Below, in pieces: positions 27,065 through 36,703 of a DNA stretch of 64,000 bases. Within the stretch, counting starts at the first letter, position 1. Every line of letters starts with the position of its first letter. This DNA is from Kaistella carnis (GTDB lineage Bacteria; Bacteroidota; Bacteroidia; Flavobacteriales; Weeksellaceae). Below the pieces are notes generated by a model, which was not told the DNA's origin, made no database searches, and worked only from the letters and a program-made list of their open reading frames with translations. Where the stretch lies: NCBI RefSeq assembly GCF_003860585.1, contig NZ_CP034159.1, forward strand, positions 930,001-994,000. The letters run 5' to 3'. Both the position numbers and the translations under genes were made by a program.

Positions 27065-27833
27065 ATGCGCTTTCTTCGTAAGAAGTTTTTGCAGCCTGAT
27101 ATCCGATCTCAAAAATTTCCTCCAAACGGTGGGCTTTTCTTTCAAATGTTCCGTAGTCTGCCAATTTCTGAGAAGTAATGAACCAGTCACAATAGGAAAA
27201 TTTATAGATTTCTGTACGGTGCGACATGAGGTCGTAGGCGCGCGAAGTAATAGATTTAATCGTCTTTAAATCTCCTAATTCTACATTTTGCGGCGGAGAC
27301 ACGTAACTTCCAATCAAGTGCTCACAATCATTGTTAATGATATCAGCCGGGAAATTGTTAAGAACACCGCCATCACTAAACATTTCATTACCCACCACAT
27401 AAGGCGTGGTAATGCCGGGAATGGAGCACGAGGCAATAATCGCATCAACCACTTTCGTGTATTTATCGAAAACCCTTTGTTTACCCGAGACCAGTTCTGT
27501 GGCCACAATCTTGACTTCCTTCTTTAAATCGCCAATTAACATATCTTCAAAAATCGGATTTAAATAAGAAGAAAAAATCACAGATGAAACCAAACCGGGT
27601 TTATTAAAAGTAAAATGTCGCCAGTTGAAAAAATAGACCGATTTAAAAAAACTCAGAATTTCATCTGAACTCTTTCCGTATGCATGGAGTGCACCAACAA
27701 TAGATCCCGCACTACAACAAGCTAAAACATCTGCTTCAAGATTTTTCTCTACCAAAAATTTTAAAACACCTGCATGTGCAACGCCTTTTGTTCCACCGCC
27801 CGAAAGGACCAAACCGAGATTAAATTTTTCCAT
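27048..27833 (-). CDS. patatin-like phospholipase (copy 1)
   Basis: About 262 residues. The oxyanion motif is SGGGTKGVAHAG, the nucleophile Ser is in ACCSAGSIVG, and the catalytic Asp is in SDGGVLNNFP, making the Ser-Asp dyad of patatin lipid acyl hydrolases. The first position of the usual GxSxG is Cys here. The ATG at 27833 places the oxyanion motif near residue 10, as expected; a longer reading adds an unlikely leader. A close paralogue follows upstream at 28001-28777. Confidence 0.9.
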   Translation of the reverse strand: MEKFNLGLVLSGGGTKGVAHAGVLKFLVEKNLEADVLACCSAGSIVGALHAYGKSSDEILSFFKSVYFFNWRHFTFNKPGLVSSVIFSSYLNPIFEDMLIGDLKKEVKIVATELVSGKQRVFDKYTKVVDAIIASCSIPGITTPYVVGNEMFSDGGVLNNFPADIINNDCEHLIGSYVSPPQNVELGDLKTIKSITSRAYDLMSHRTEIYKFSYCDWFITSQKLADYGTFERKAHRLEEIFEIGYQAAKTSYEESAFKTDI

Positions 27834-28000
27834 AATAAAAAGTTGGTCAAAATTAAGAAACCAGCAACACAATTCGGTGATTTCATTTTTTTATTTTTGA
27901 ATGCGATGCTTATTACTTTTATTAAAATTGATGGACTTTCAATTTCCATTAATTATTTTTAATGGAAATTACTTTAATATTGATCGAGCATTTTACTTTT

Positions 28001-28777
28001 CTAATTTAAAACACATTCTTCATAGGAACTTTTTGCTGCCTCATAGCCAATATTAAAAATTTCTTCCAGCCGGCTGGCATTCTTTTCAAAAATGCCGTAT
28101 TTCGATAATTTTTGTGGACTGATGAACCAATCGCAATAAGAGAACTTATACATTTCTGTACGGTGAGAAAGCAACTCGTAAGCGCGTGTGGTAATTGCTT
28201 TGATGGAATTTAATTCTGAAACTTCTACCTTATGAGACGGCGAGACATACACCCCGATTAATTTATCGCAGTCATGACAAATAATATCTGCCGGAAAATT
28301 ATCTAAAACTCCCCCATCGCTAAACATTTCTTCACCGATGACATGAGGCGTAAAAATTCCGCGAATCGAACAGGAAGAGATTATCGCATCTACGACCTTA
28401 TCTTTTTTTCCGAAAACTTTCTGCTTTCCTGTAACCAGTTCTGTTGCAACAATTTTAAGATCAATCTTTAAATCACCTACTCGCATGTCACCAAAAATAG
28501 GATTCAGATAAGTCGCAATAATCTCTGATGAAATCAAACCTGGTTTGTTAAAAGCAAAATGCCACCAGTTAAATAGGTAGACTAACTTGAAGAAATCGAG
28601 CATTTCTTCGGGAGTTTTACCAATTGCATATAATGATCCAACAATTGAACCCGCGCTGCAACAAGCCAAAACATCAGGCCGTATATTCTGTTCCCCCAGA
28701 AACTTCAATACGCCGGCATGTGCTATCCCTTTTGTTCCTCCGCCCGAAAGCACCAGTCCGAGTTTATAATTTTTCAT
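28001..28777 (-). CDS. patatin-like phospholipase (copy 2)
   Basis: 258 residues, by eye about two-thirds identical to the neighbouring patatin and collinear with it along its length. It keeps SGGGTKGIAHAG, ACCSAGSIVG and SDGGVLDNFP. The two genes are tandem on the minus strand with about 170 bp between them, a clear local duplication. No signal peptide, so it probably acts on cytoplasmic-side lipids. Confidence 0.9.
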   Translation of the reverse strand: MKNYKLGLVLSGGGTKGIAHAGVLKFLGEQNIRPDVLACCSAGSIVGSLYAIGKTPEEMLDFFKLVYLFNWWHFAFNKPGLISSEIIATYLNPIFGDMRVGDLKIDLKIVATELVTGKQKVFGKKDKVVDAIISSCSIRGIFTPHVIGEEMFSDGGVLDNFPADIICHDCDKLIGVYVSPSHKVEVSELNSIKAITTRAYELLSHRTEMYKFSYCDWFISPQKLSKYGIFEKNASRLEEIFNIGYEAAKSSYEECVLN

Positions 28778-28797
28778 AATTAAATATTATTTAAAAG

Positions 28798-28830
28798 CAC
28801 AAAACCGCAAACTAAATCTGCGGTTTTGTG
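28798..28830 (-). terminator. hairpin after the S9 peptidase gene
   Basis: Perfect 12-bp stem CACAAAACCGCA/TGCGGTTTTGTG (28798-28809, 28819-28830). The T-run beyond it on the minus strand is weak (CTTTTAAA), so termination there is likely but not certain. Confidence 0.7.
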
Positions 28831-28852
28831 TGTATGAATGGTAAGATCTCTT

Positions 28853-30796
28853 TTATTTTAAAAGATATTCCTGCATAAATTTAATTACCGCTAACCTTTG
28901 AAAATCTACATTCTCCTTCTTTCGGAATCCGTGTCCTTCATTTTTTGCTTCCAAATACCAAACCGTATTTCCCTGCGCCTTTAACTTATCGCGCATTTGC
29001 ATCGCCTCGGTAACAGGAACTCTGGGATCGTTGGTTCCCTGGATGATGAACATTGGCTTTTTGATTTTGTCTGTATTGTTTAAAGGAGCAATCTTGGTGA
29101 AAAATGCGCTCATTTTCGGATCGCGTTCGTCGCCATATTCTGCTCTTCTTAAATCACGTCGGTATTCTTCCGTATTTTTCAGGAAAGTATTGAAGTCCGA
29201 AATTCCTACTACGTCAACCGAACATCTGATTTTATCTGCGTATTCGTACGCCGTGGCCAAAGTCATGAAACCGCCGTAACTACCGCCCATAATCATAATT
29301 CGGTCTTTATCCAATTCCGGCTGCTTGGCAATCCAGTCTAATAATGCTCCGATATCTTTCACAGAGTTCATTCGGTTAAAACCATTGTCACTTGCGATAT
29401 ATGTTTTACCGAAACCGGAAGAACCACGAACATTCGGGTAAATAATCGCAACGCCCATTTCATTAGGGTAATAATTATTCGCTCCTAAAGATGAAGCCAT
29501 CGACTGCCCTTCCGGACCGCCATGAATATTGATCATCACCGGTCTTTTCCCGGTGAATTTTTTAGAGGCCGGATAATAAAATCCCGAGATCTTCATCTTG
29601 TCAAAACTTGTCCATTCGATAAGTTTCGGTTGTGCCATATCGCTTTTCTGCATTTCTCCCTGTTCGCTGTCCGTCCATCTTTCAATGTTTTTAGAAGCCA
29701 TATCTAAACGATAAATATCAGATGAAGAATCGTAAGTGGATTGGGAGAAAAAGAGTGATTTCCCATCATCTGTAAACTCAATATTATTGATTAAACCAAT
29801 CGGTAAACCTTTTATTGGTGCATACTTTTTAGTTCCAGTATCCATTAAATACAACTTGTTCAAACCGCTTTCATTGGTTTCAAAAACAATTTTAGATTTG
29901 TCTTTACATAAAGTATAATCGGAAACTTCCCAAGGAATATTGCTAGTGAAATAAGTGATTTTTTTGGATTTTAAATTTATCAAAGCCAATCTTTTAAACT
30001 CATTGTCACGATCGGTTACATAATAAATCTCGTCTGAATTCTTCGCAAATTTTGCACTGCTTTGAACGATTTGCTTTTCATTACGATCCGTTATTGGCTC
30101 CAGCTTTTTTGTTTCGGTATCGAATAAATAAAGGTAAGATTCATTTGCTGATACATATTCTCCGATAATCAACTTTTTATCATCGTCTGAAATATCAGAA
30201 ATTCCCCAACCACCGCCTTTCAGTTCCAAAATTAATTTGGTTTCTGTAGGGCTCAAAGGATTCATGTAATAAATATCGCGGTCACCACCATTTCTTTTGG
30301 TGGAGGAAAAGTAAAATCCTGAACCATCTTTTTTCCATTTCATTCCACCATTCTGGGATCTTCCTCCATCAGTCAGCAAGGTGGATTCCATGGTTTTTAA
30401 ATCTAATGTGAAAAGCTGACCAAATTCATTTCCGCCAATATCTTTTGAATACACTAAATATTCTCCTTTTGTGGGTTCGAAATCTGCAGAATTCACAGGT
30501 TCATCAAAAAAGGTAATTTGTTTTCTGTTTCCTAAAGGTTTTGATAATTGATGCAGTTGATTGGTAGAAGCAAATCGTGTGACCATAATCAACTCCTTTC
30601 CATTCGGATGAATTGCGGTAAAGTTCGCCCCTCTGCTTTCAGAATATTTCTTGATTTTCTCGTTTAAACTTTTCGGGATCGCCGGAATATTTTCCGTAAT
30701 TAAATTTTCATTCGGAACGACAATATCGTTTTTAGTTTGAGCAAACAATGCCGCACCGGAAAACAGACAAATCGGTAATAGATATTTGATTTTCAT
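28853..30796 (-). CDS. exported S9 family prolyl oligopeptidase-like peptidase
   Basis: 647 residues with a signal peptide (KYLLPICLFSGAALFAQ), a WD40-like beta-propeller half and a C-terminal alpha/beta-hydrolase. The catalytic Ser is in GGSYGGFM, the Asp in GTNDPRVP and the His in NEGHGF, all intact. This places it in the DPP/acylaminoacyl-peptidase S9 group acting in the periplasm. It is transcribed alone and has a hairpin after it. Confidence 0.94.
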   Translation of the reverse strand: MKIKYLLPICLFSGAALFAQTKNDIVVPNENLITENIPAIPKSLNEKIKKYSESRGANFTAIHPNGKELIMVTRFASTNQLHQLSKPLGNRKQITFFDEPVNSADFEPTKGEYLVYSKDIGGNEFGQLFTLDLKTMESTLLTDGGRSQNGGMKWKKDGSGFYFSSTKRNGGDRDIYYMNPLSPTETKLILELKGGGWGISDISDDDKKLIIGEYVSANESYLYLFDTETKKLEPITDRNEKQIVQSSAKFAKNSDEIYYVTDRDNEFKRLALINLKSKKITYFTSNIPWEVSDYTLCKDKSKIVFETNESGLNKLYLMDTGTKKYAPIKGLPIGLINNIEFTDDGKSLFFSQSTYDSSSDIYRLDMASKNIERWTDSEQGEMQKSDMAQPKLIEWTSFDKMKISGFYYPASKKFTGKRPVMINIHGGPEGQSMASSLGANNYYPNEMGVAIIYPNVRGSSGFGKTYIASDNGFNRMNSVKDIGALLDWIAKQPELDKDRIMIMGGSYGGFMTLATAYEYADKIRCSVDVVGISDFNTFLKNTEEYRRDLRRAEYGDERDPKMSAFFTKIAPLNNTDKIKKPMFIIQGTNDPRVPVTEAMQMRDKLKAQGNTVWYLEAKNEGHGFRKKENVDFQRLAVIKFMQEYLLK

Positions 30797-30905
30797 TAAT
30801 AATAGTTTGATGTTAAGATAAGACTATTTAGGAAATAAAAAATACACCGCTTCAAAATACAAATCTGTGCAATTGGTTGAACGCACGATCAGTTTTTTCC
30901 GTTTT

Positions 30906-32477
30906 CTAAAATCTTGATTTCACAAACGCAATTCCATTGTTGTAAAAAAGATCTTCAACAAAAGCATCAAGGTTTAATTCGCCGGACCATTTTTTAGAAT
31001 CCTCCATAGAGTTTAGAAAATATCCGAAATTAATGCGTACATAACTTTTCAGATTCGACATTTTATCAACAGTTGAAATATTCAGGAAAGGATTGATCAA
31101 TCCGTCATAATCGCTACCGACCGTAATTTGTTTCTGGGCTTTTTTAAGATCGATTCCGTTTGCTTTGCAGACTTTAAAATAATGATAGAGGTGATTCAAA
31201 AAGTGATCGTAAAAATATTCATCACGCTGCGGAATTGATTGTTCAGTACATTCCTCTAATTCGCTCATTTTTAAAGTAAAATCATCATCAATGTTTTTGC
31301 CGATATCCTGATTCTTAATTCCTAAAGCCGCCCATTCTGTTTTGCTGAAATATTCTTTATCCACAATTCTTTCGCCGGTAGAATCCTGACCCGTAGGTTT
31401 TTCATCATTTCGATCGACATATCCTAAAATTCTTCGGTCTAAAGAAACTCCGATGACTCCCCGATTTTTTACAATCCAGGCAATTTCTTCATCAAATAAA
31501 TTAATGGTTGATGAATTAAAGGTAGGAAATCCAGGTCTGGTCAGCATTTTTTTAGCGTCAAATGGTTTGGTATGTTCCACATAAATCGCACCTGAAAGTG
31601 GTTTTTTCATTTGAATAAAACCCGGCCAGTTTTTAAATGAAGTCCCAGTAAATCCAGCATGCGTACAAACTAAAGGTTGTTTATTCTTGAATTTCCCCGC
31701 TTCGATTTCGGTGATGAGATCTTTTCTGGATTGGTAACTCATGTGTTTTACATCCACACAAATTTTTCGGTCAAATAAGCCTTGAACGACTTTTCGTCCA
31801 TCGTTTTCAAAACCATTTCCCGCCGGAAGAAAATCAATAGTATCAGAAATCTGCATTCCAAAAGCGTGGTTGCAAAGATTGGATTGTTGTAAATGTGTAA
31901 TGTTGACCGCAAGCACATTGACTTTTGCCAAAACTTTATCCAGGTTTTTTAAAATCGTATCCGGATTATAATGATGAGTCGCATCGCAGAAATTATTTTC
32001 GTCCACCAAAGAATGGCAACCTTCAATAATAAAGAAAACATTGACTTTATTTTTTGGAAGTCCGGTCTTGAAACTATCTTTTGTCAGAATATTGAACGAG
32101 GTTTTCGCATCGAGATAAGGTTGCAGCGTTCTGTTCATCAAGAAATCGCTGAAGGCTTTGTATTGATTATTCTCAATTTTTTCTAAAAGCGCTGTCGAAA
32201 GTTTATAACGAGAACTTGCCTTTAAATATGGAATTAAAGGAATTACGGCTTTTGCAACATACCGTTCCGGACTGTAAAGTACAGCACCAACAACCACTTC
32301 TTCATTAAACTGCGCGAGTTGGGACTGATGGATTTGCGATTAAATAATATTTGGAAGATCCGACATAAATCGGGGTAGAAAAGCAACATCGTTTTTATAA
32401 ATCAGGGAATCAATATTGGGCGAATCGCTAAATAGTTGTTTCAGAATCGGATGGCAATGAAAATCGAAGAATCTCAT
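30906..32477 (-). pseudogene. M19 dipeptidase paralogue with an in-frame TAA
   Basis: From the ATG at 32477 the sequence encodes MRFFDFHCHPILKQLF..., reaching SDLPNII at codon 45, then TAA (32340-32342). The same frame then stays open for 477 more codons to the normal end. The first part holds the N-terminal metal-binding motif DFHCHP; the later part holds CVDVKHMSY, CTHAGFTG and GSDYDGLINP. The single stop therefore separates the first metal ligands from the rest. A GTG at 32297 opens the remaining frame but would make a protein without the zinc-binding start. Length (about 523) is longer than classic M19 enzymes. Confidence 0.88.
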
Positions 32478-32531
32478 GGTATTGTGTTTTTAGTTTACAC
32501 AAATGTACCGAATGTTGATTTCAAAAATTTA

Positions 32532-32619
32532 TTTTTGAAGTTAAATTATTGGAAGACAAAGTGTTGAAGATAAAATCACGGATTACAAATCCGCGACATC
32601 GGGTAAATATTGAGAAGTT
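32532..32619. repeat. ~88-bp direct repeat, copy A
   Basis: Shares the order TTTTTGAAGTTAAATTATTGG, CACGGATTACAAATCCGCG, CATCGGGT and GAGAAGTT with copy B at 33208-33295. The centre is the hairpin CGGATT-ACA-AATCCG (32579-32593). The two copies bracket a small membrane protein gene. Confidence 0.75.
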
Positions 32620-32755
32620 ATAAAAGATGGTTTTGAGGAAGCGATTTTGAAACTTAAAGGATTACATTTTTTTTACCCACTTCATAAAGTTTCCACAGTT
32701 TAATTTTATTTATATTGGCTACACCAGACGAAAGGATTCGTGCAGTAACGTGGGC

Positions 32756-33160
32756 TTATCTTTCAGGTGTTAAACGGATAAAAACAAATAAAAAGAATGT
32801 GAAAAAGATCCAATCATTGATGCCGTAAATTGTATAAAATATTCCAGCCATTTTATCTTTTTCAAATACGTCTCTAAGATTATTTGTTGTCATCCATTTT
32901 GTCCAATGTGTTGCATAAATCAATTTTTCAAGGGTAAATACGGCGATGAGCCATTTTAAATGTTGAAAATTTTTAGAAACCGCGATAAATACCAAGCCCC
33001 AAATTACGATCATTAACAACCCAAAATTGGACATCGCCTGAGAGTCAAACTCCGGAATGACGGTATTGGTGAAAATTCTGGAAAAAGTTATAACGCCAAA
33101 GACATTCATCAATCCTGCTGCAATAAATCCTTTTGTGAGGAGTTCGTTATTTATTTTCAT
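32756..33160 (-). CDS. small integral membrane protein
   Basis: 134 residues with four probable transmembrane helices (about residues 10-28, 44-62, 68-84 and 108-130) and short charged loops. No conserved motif identifies a family. It lies alone between two copies of an ~88-bp repeat (32532-32619 and 33208-33295), which could indicate that it arrived as a cassette; that is an inference only. Confidence 0.75.
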   Translation of the reverse strand: MKINNELLTKGFIAAGLMNVFGVITFSRIFTNTVIPEFDSQAMSNFGLLMIVIWGLVFIAVSKNFQHLKWLIAVFTLEKLIYATHWTKWMTTNNLRDVFEKDKMAGIFYTIYGINDWIFFTFFLFVFIRLTPER

Positions 33161-33207
33161 TTGTAATCGATTTATTAACAGGTTTCGAATAATGGTTTTA
33201 TAATTTT

Positions 33208-33295
33208 GTTTTTGAAATTAAATTACTAGATGGGAAAGTTTTGGTGAAGAGACACGGATTATAAATCCGCGTCATCGGGTGTTATTTCAGAAGTT
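33208..33295. repeat. ~88-bp direct repeat, copy B
   Basis: Second copy of the element at 32532-32619, with the hairpin CGGATT-ATA-AATCCG at 33255-33269. The loop differs (ATA for ACA) and the stem is identical. Its right end overlaps the last codons of the PIN-like gene. Confidence 0.75.
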
Positions 33296-33784
33296 TTCGC
33301 CTATTTCTCTAAACATTTCAATAGGAGATAGATATTTTACTCCAAAATGAATACATGGTTCAGGAATTTTTATTCGATTCCTCCTTTGTGGTTGACTAAT
33401 TTCATGCGTAACTATTGTTAAGTCATGCTTTTTAGCATAAGAAATTAACCAAGGGTCGGCTAGATCGGTTGCTAAAAATTCATCTTTTGCAGATTGTAAA
33501 AAGTGGGTACTTGAATGTGCCCAATTTGCTAACTGTGCATAAATATCTACACAAGAGGTCGAATCTACGAAGAAACTGCTAACCAATTCATTTTCACACC
33601 AAACCGATAGTTGGTCAGGGTTGCTTGTTTCACAAAGTTCTTTTTTTACCTTATCAATGCTTATAATTATTCCATCATTAGATAATTCTAATATTTTATT
33701 CCAAAAACTAGGAACTACATCAAATGGATAATACATTCGATGTGCTTGAATAAAAACATTACTATCTAATAAGTATTTTGCCAC
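33287..33784 (-). CDS. DUF4411/PIN-like putative toxin
   Basis: 165 residues with PIN-type nuclease residues: D7 in YLLDSNVF, E49 in KKEL and D107/D110 in ATDLADPWL, followed by IVTHE. This fits the DUF4411 group of PIN-like RNases. It starts with GTG, whose G is also the last base of the upstream TAG stop (TAGTG), so translation is coupled to the XRE/ImmA gene. Pairing and order match known toxin-antitoxin modules. The region is more AT-rich than the flanking metabolic genes, suggesting transfer. Confidence 0.85.
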   Translation of the reverse strand: MAKYLLDSNVFIQAHRMYYPFDVVPSFWNKILELSNDGIIISIDKVKKELCETSNPDQLSVWCENELVSSFFVDSTSCVDIYAQLANWAHSSTHFLQSAKDEFLATDLADPWLISYAKKHDLTIVTHEISQPQRRNRIKIPEPCIHFGVKYLSPIEMFREIGENF

Positions 33785-34917
33785 TAATAAAGATATTCGT
33801 TAATAAATTTATTATACGTTTCGCCTTTCATATTTGTGAGTTTATAAGCGTCACGATATAAAAGTTTGTTTTCTTTCACTGCATTGTTAACAAACGCTGC
33901 AAAACGCAAACTAATTCTTTTTTTTGTAGTTGCGTAAAAGTCACCTCCGGAACTTTGTCGGTCTTTTCTTTCTTTGATTTCATTCATATATTCATTGTAG
34001 AATCGAATAAACTGTTGGAAAGTAATTAATTTTAAATCTAAAGCTCGACGACCAATTACTATTGGACTTACTTTAAAAATCTTACTCAAATATTTAAAAT
34101 TCTGACTAGTTTTCCATTTCTTTAAAAAATATATTTCAGGAACTAAAAGTTCTGCAGCAACTTTATCACAAAGTATTTCTAATGGATCATCTGCAGGTAT
34201 TAAATTAGCATTATTAAAACCTGCGCTCTCACCAAGCCATACATGAGCCAATTCATGCATTATTGTAAACATTTGGGCTGCTTTAGCATCTGCAGAATTT
34301 ATAAATAAAAATGGAGCTTTTTTGTTAACTAATACAAATCCTCTACATTCATTTACATCGATAACTCGATGGGTATTATTTCCCACAATACCATTATAAG
34401 TTACAATAATACCCGCTTCTTCAATCTTAATAGTTAGATAATCAAGAGCTTCTTCCCATTTATTATGTTTACTTGCCCAATCAAGTTCAAGTTTAAGGAC
34501 ATTTCTAATGTGATTAACTATATCTATATAATCATCGTTAATGCTGAATTTCCCCACAAAATCTAATTGTGGAAAGTGTAAATCTTCCAAATATTCAGTA
34601 AGCCAATTTTGTCTATCTTGTATTATTTGAACTGTATGAAATACATTAAGACTAACCTTATTAGTGCTATTTTTTCCAGTTCTGAAAAAGGGTAATGGAA
34701 TAGTTTCATTTGGCGGTTTTGGCAAAAACATATACCCAAAAGGAACATGGACTTTGTGGGTGAAGGTTTCTAGTTGTTTTACGGTAGGAAATTTTTCTCC
34801 ATTAATCCAACTTTCAACATTTGCATTTTGAGAATAAAATTCTTCTACACTATTACCATTTCTAATAATAGCCCATTCAATTAATTCTTTATTTATATTT
34901 TCTATTCTAGTACTCAC
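33784..34917 (-). CDS. XRE-ImmA/IrrE protein, putative antitoxin
   Basis: 377 residues. An N-terminal helix-turn-helix-like part (VEEFYSQNANVESWINGEKFPTVKQLETFTHKVHVPFGYMFL) is followed by an ImmA/IrrE zinc-peptidase domain with H221-E-x2-H225 (HELAHVWLGE). Such COG2856 proteins act as antitoxins or proteolytic derepressors beside DUF4411 toxins. It is the first gene of the two-gene unit and overlaps the toxin gene by one base. The metallopeptidase motif is intact, so it could be active as a protease. Confidence 0.9.
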   Translation of the reverse strand: MSTRIENINKELIEWAIIRNGNSVEEFYSQNANVESWINGEKFPTVKQLETFTHKVHVPFGYMFLPKPPNETIPLPFFRTGKNSTNKVSLNVFHTVQIIQDRQNWLTEYLEDLHFPQLDFVGKFSINDDYIDIVNHIRNVLKLELDWASKHNKWEEALDYLTIKIEEAGIIVTYNGIVGNNTHRVIDVNECRGFVLVNKKAPFLFINSADAKAAQMFTIMHELAHVWLGESAGFNNANLIPADDPLEILCDKVAAELLVPEIYFLKKWKTSQNFKYLSKIFKVSPIVIGRRALDLKLITFQQFIRFYNEYMNEIKERKDRQSSGGDFYATTKKRISLRFAAFVNNAVKENKLLYRDAYKLTNMKGETYNKFINEYLY

Positions 34918-35044
34918 AGTACAAATTTAAACATTTTATGAACCTAGTCTAATTTTATATACTCAATTTAACATTACCGCTAACTCTCAAATATACGTAA
35001 GTTCTTAAAACAATAGAAAAAAAATTTTAAAAACACCCACTCTG

Positions 35045-35118
35045 CAGCCCGGCTTGAACGGAGCTCTTTTTGTGTAACGAAGTGGAACAAAAAAGCGGGA
35101 GTGGAAGACGGAAATGTC
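35045..35118. repeat. intergenic repeat of Flavobacteriia type
   Basis: Starts CAGCCCGGCTTGAACGGAG and ends GGGAGTGGAAGACGG, with a central CTTTTTGTG.../...AACAAAAAAG inverted repeat around AACGAAGTGG. I recall near-identical elements in intergenic regions of many Flavobacteriia. It lies in the 333-bp gap between the toxin-antitoxin-like pair and lpdA, which otherwise holds no gene. Confidence 0.7.
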
Positions 35119-35202
35119 TGCCATAAAAAAACAATTAATAGACATTCGACGAAGTCAGATAGCTGCCCAAATAAAAAGAATTAAAACAGTTGCCCAAATA
35201 AA

Positions 35203-35229
35203 AAAACTCCAGCAAATTACTGGAGTTTT
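35203..35229 (-). terminator. terminator of lpdA
   Basis: Stem AAAACTCCAG/CTGGAGTTTT (35203-35212, 35220-35229), followed on the minus strand by a T-rich run. It begins 22 bp past the lpdA stop. Confidence 0.85.
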
Positions 35230-35251
35230 CTATATCAATATTTCGAATATT

Positions 35252-36643
35252 TTAGATGTGAATCACTTCGCCATAAGCGGCAGCAACTGCTTCCATCACG
35301 GCTTCTGAAATGGTTGGATGCGGGTGAATTGACTTCAACACTTCGTGACCAGTTGTTTCTAATTTACGCGCTACAACTGCTTCTGCAATCATATCGGTAA
35401 CGCCGTCGCCGACCATGTGACAACCGAGCCATTCGCCGTATTTGGCATCGAAAATCACTTTGATGAAACCATCGGTATCACCGTTTGCAGTGGCTTTTCC
35501 GGAAGCTGAGAACGGGAACTTTCCTACTTTCAGTTCGTAACCTTTTTCTCTTGCTTGCTTTTCGGTTAAACCAACAGACGCAACTTCCGGATGAGCATAC
35601 GTACATCCCGGAATATTGCCATAATCGATTTTTTCTACGTGAAGACCTTTGATTTTTTCAACACACGTAATTCCTTCTGCAGACGCAACGTGCGCTAAAG
35701 CCTGGGTTGGCAATAGATCACCAATCGCATAATAGCCCGGAACAGAAGTTTCGTACCATTCGTTCACCAAAACTTTTCCTTTATCAGTCTGGATTCCTAC
35801 TTCTTCGAAACCTTGACCTTCAATATTGGAAGAGATTCCAACGGCTGAAAGTAAAATATCTGCTTCTAAAGTAATATTTCCGGTTGCTGTTTTTACGGTT
35901 GCTTTTACGCCGTTTCCGGAAGTATCAACAGATTCTACGGAAGCGTTGGTCATAATTTCAATCCCTGATTTTTTTAGAGATTTCTCAACGTGTTTTGAAG
36001 TATCTTCATCTTCAACCGGCAAAATAACCGGCATGAATTCTACCACCGTCACTTTGGTTCCCATGGTGTTGTAGAAATCTGCGAACTCAATTCCGATCGC
36101 ACCTGAACCTACAACAATCATAGATTTTGGTTGCTCAGGAAGCGTCATTGCCTGACGGTATCCGATTATTTTTTTTCCATCCTGTGGAATATTTGGCAAT
36201 TCTCTGGAACGTGCTCCGGTTGCGATAATAATATGTTCACCTGAATATTCAGTTGATTTACCATCTTCATCGGTTACAGAAACTTTCTTACCTTTTTGTA
36301 AGGTTGCTGTTCCCATAATAACATCAATTTTATTTTTCTTCATCAGGAAAGCGATTCCACCACTCATTTTCTGAGCAACTCCTCTACTCCTCTGGATGAC
36401 TTTTGAAAAATCAAAACCTGGATTTTCTACTTTATTTAAACCGTATTGTTCGGCTTGTTTTAAATATTTAAAAACATGTGCAGATTTTAATAATGCTTTG
36501 GTTGGAATACAGCCCCAGTTCAAGCAAATTCCGCCTAAGCTTTCTTTTTCAATAATGGCAGTTTTAAAACCTAATTGTGCGGCTCTGATTGCCGTAACGT
36601 ATCCACCAGGTCCACTCCCAATGACAATAATATCGTAGTTCAT
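35252..36643 (-). CDS. lpdA: dihydrolipoyl dehydrogenase (E3)
   Basis: 463-residue flavoprotein that reoxidises lipoamide in 2-oxoacid dehydrogenase complexes. The FAD motif is VIGSGPGGYVTAIRAA, the redox disulphide is in GGICLNWGCIPTKALL, the NAD motif is VVGSGAIGIEFA, and the active-site His-Glu pair is in HPHPTISE. It follows the fused E1 gene on the same strand, but two strong hairpins separate them, so expression may be partly independent. Confidence 0.97.
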   Translation of the reverse strand: MNYDIIVIGSGPGGYVTAIRAAQLGFKTAIIEKESLGGICLNWGCIPTKALLKSAHVFKYLKQAEQYGLNKVENPGFDFSKVIQRSRGVAQKMSGGIAFLMKKNKIDVIMGTATLQKGKKVSVTDEDGKSTEYSGEHIIIATGARSRELPNIPQDGKKIIGYRQAMTLPEQPKSMIVVGSGAIGIEFADFYNTMGTKVTVVEFMPVILPVEDEDTSKHVEKSLKKSGIEIMTNASVESVDTSGNGVKATVKTATGNITLEADILLSAVGISSNIEGQGFEEVGIQTDKGKVLVNEWYETSVPGYYAIGDLLPTQALAHVASAEGITCVEKIKGLHVEKIDYGNIPGCTYAHPEVASVGLTEKQAREKGYELKVGKFPFSASGKATANGDTDGFIKVIFDAKYGEWLGCHMVGDGVTDMIAEAVVARKLETTGHEVLKSIHPHPTISEAVMEAVAAAYGEVIHI

Positions 36644-36703
36644 TATTTAAAAATTTAATGCGAATTTACGGAATTTTTTTGAGGTTTAATAGCCTTAATT
36701 AAA

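Noticed and set aside
35114..35308. 64-codon plus-strand ORF rich in Lys and Ile
   Set aside because: It runs through the lpdA terminator and into lpdA on the opposite strand; low complexity and no start signal.
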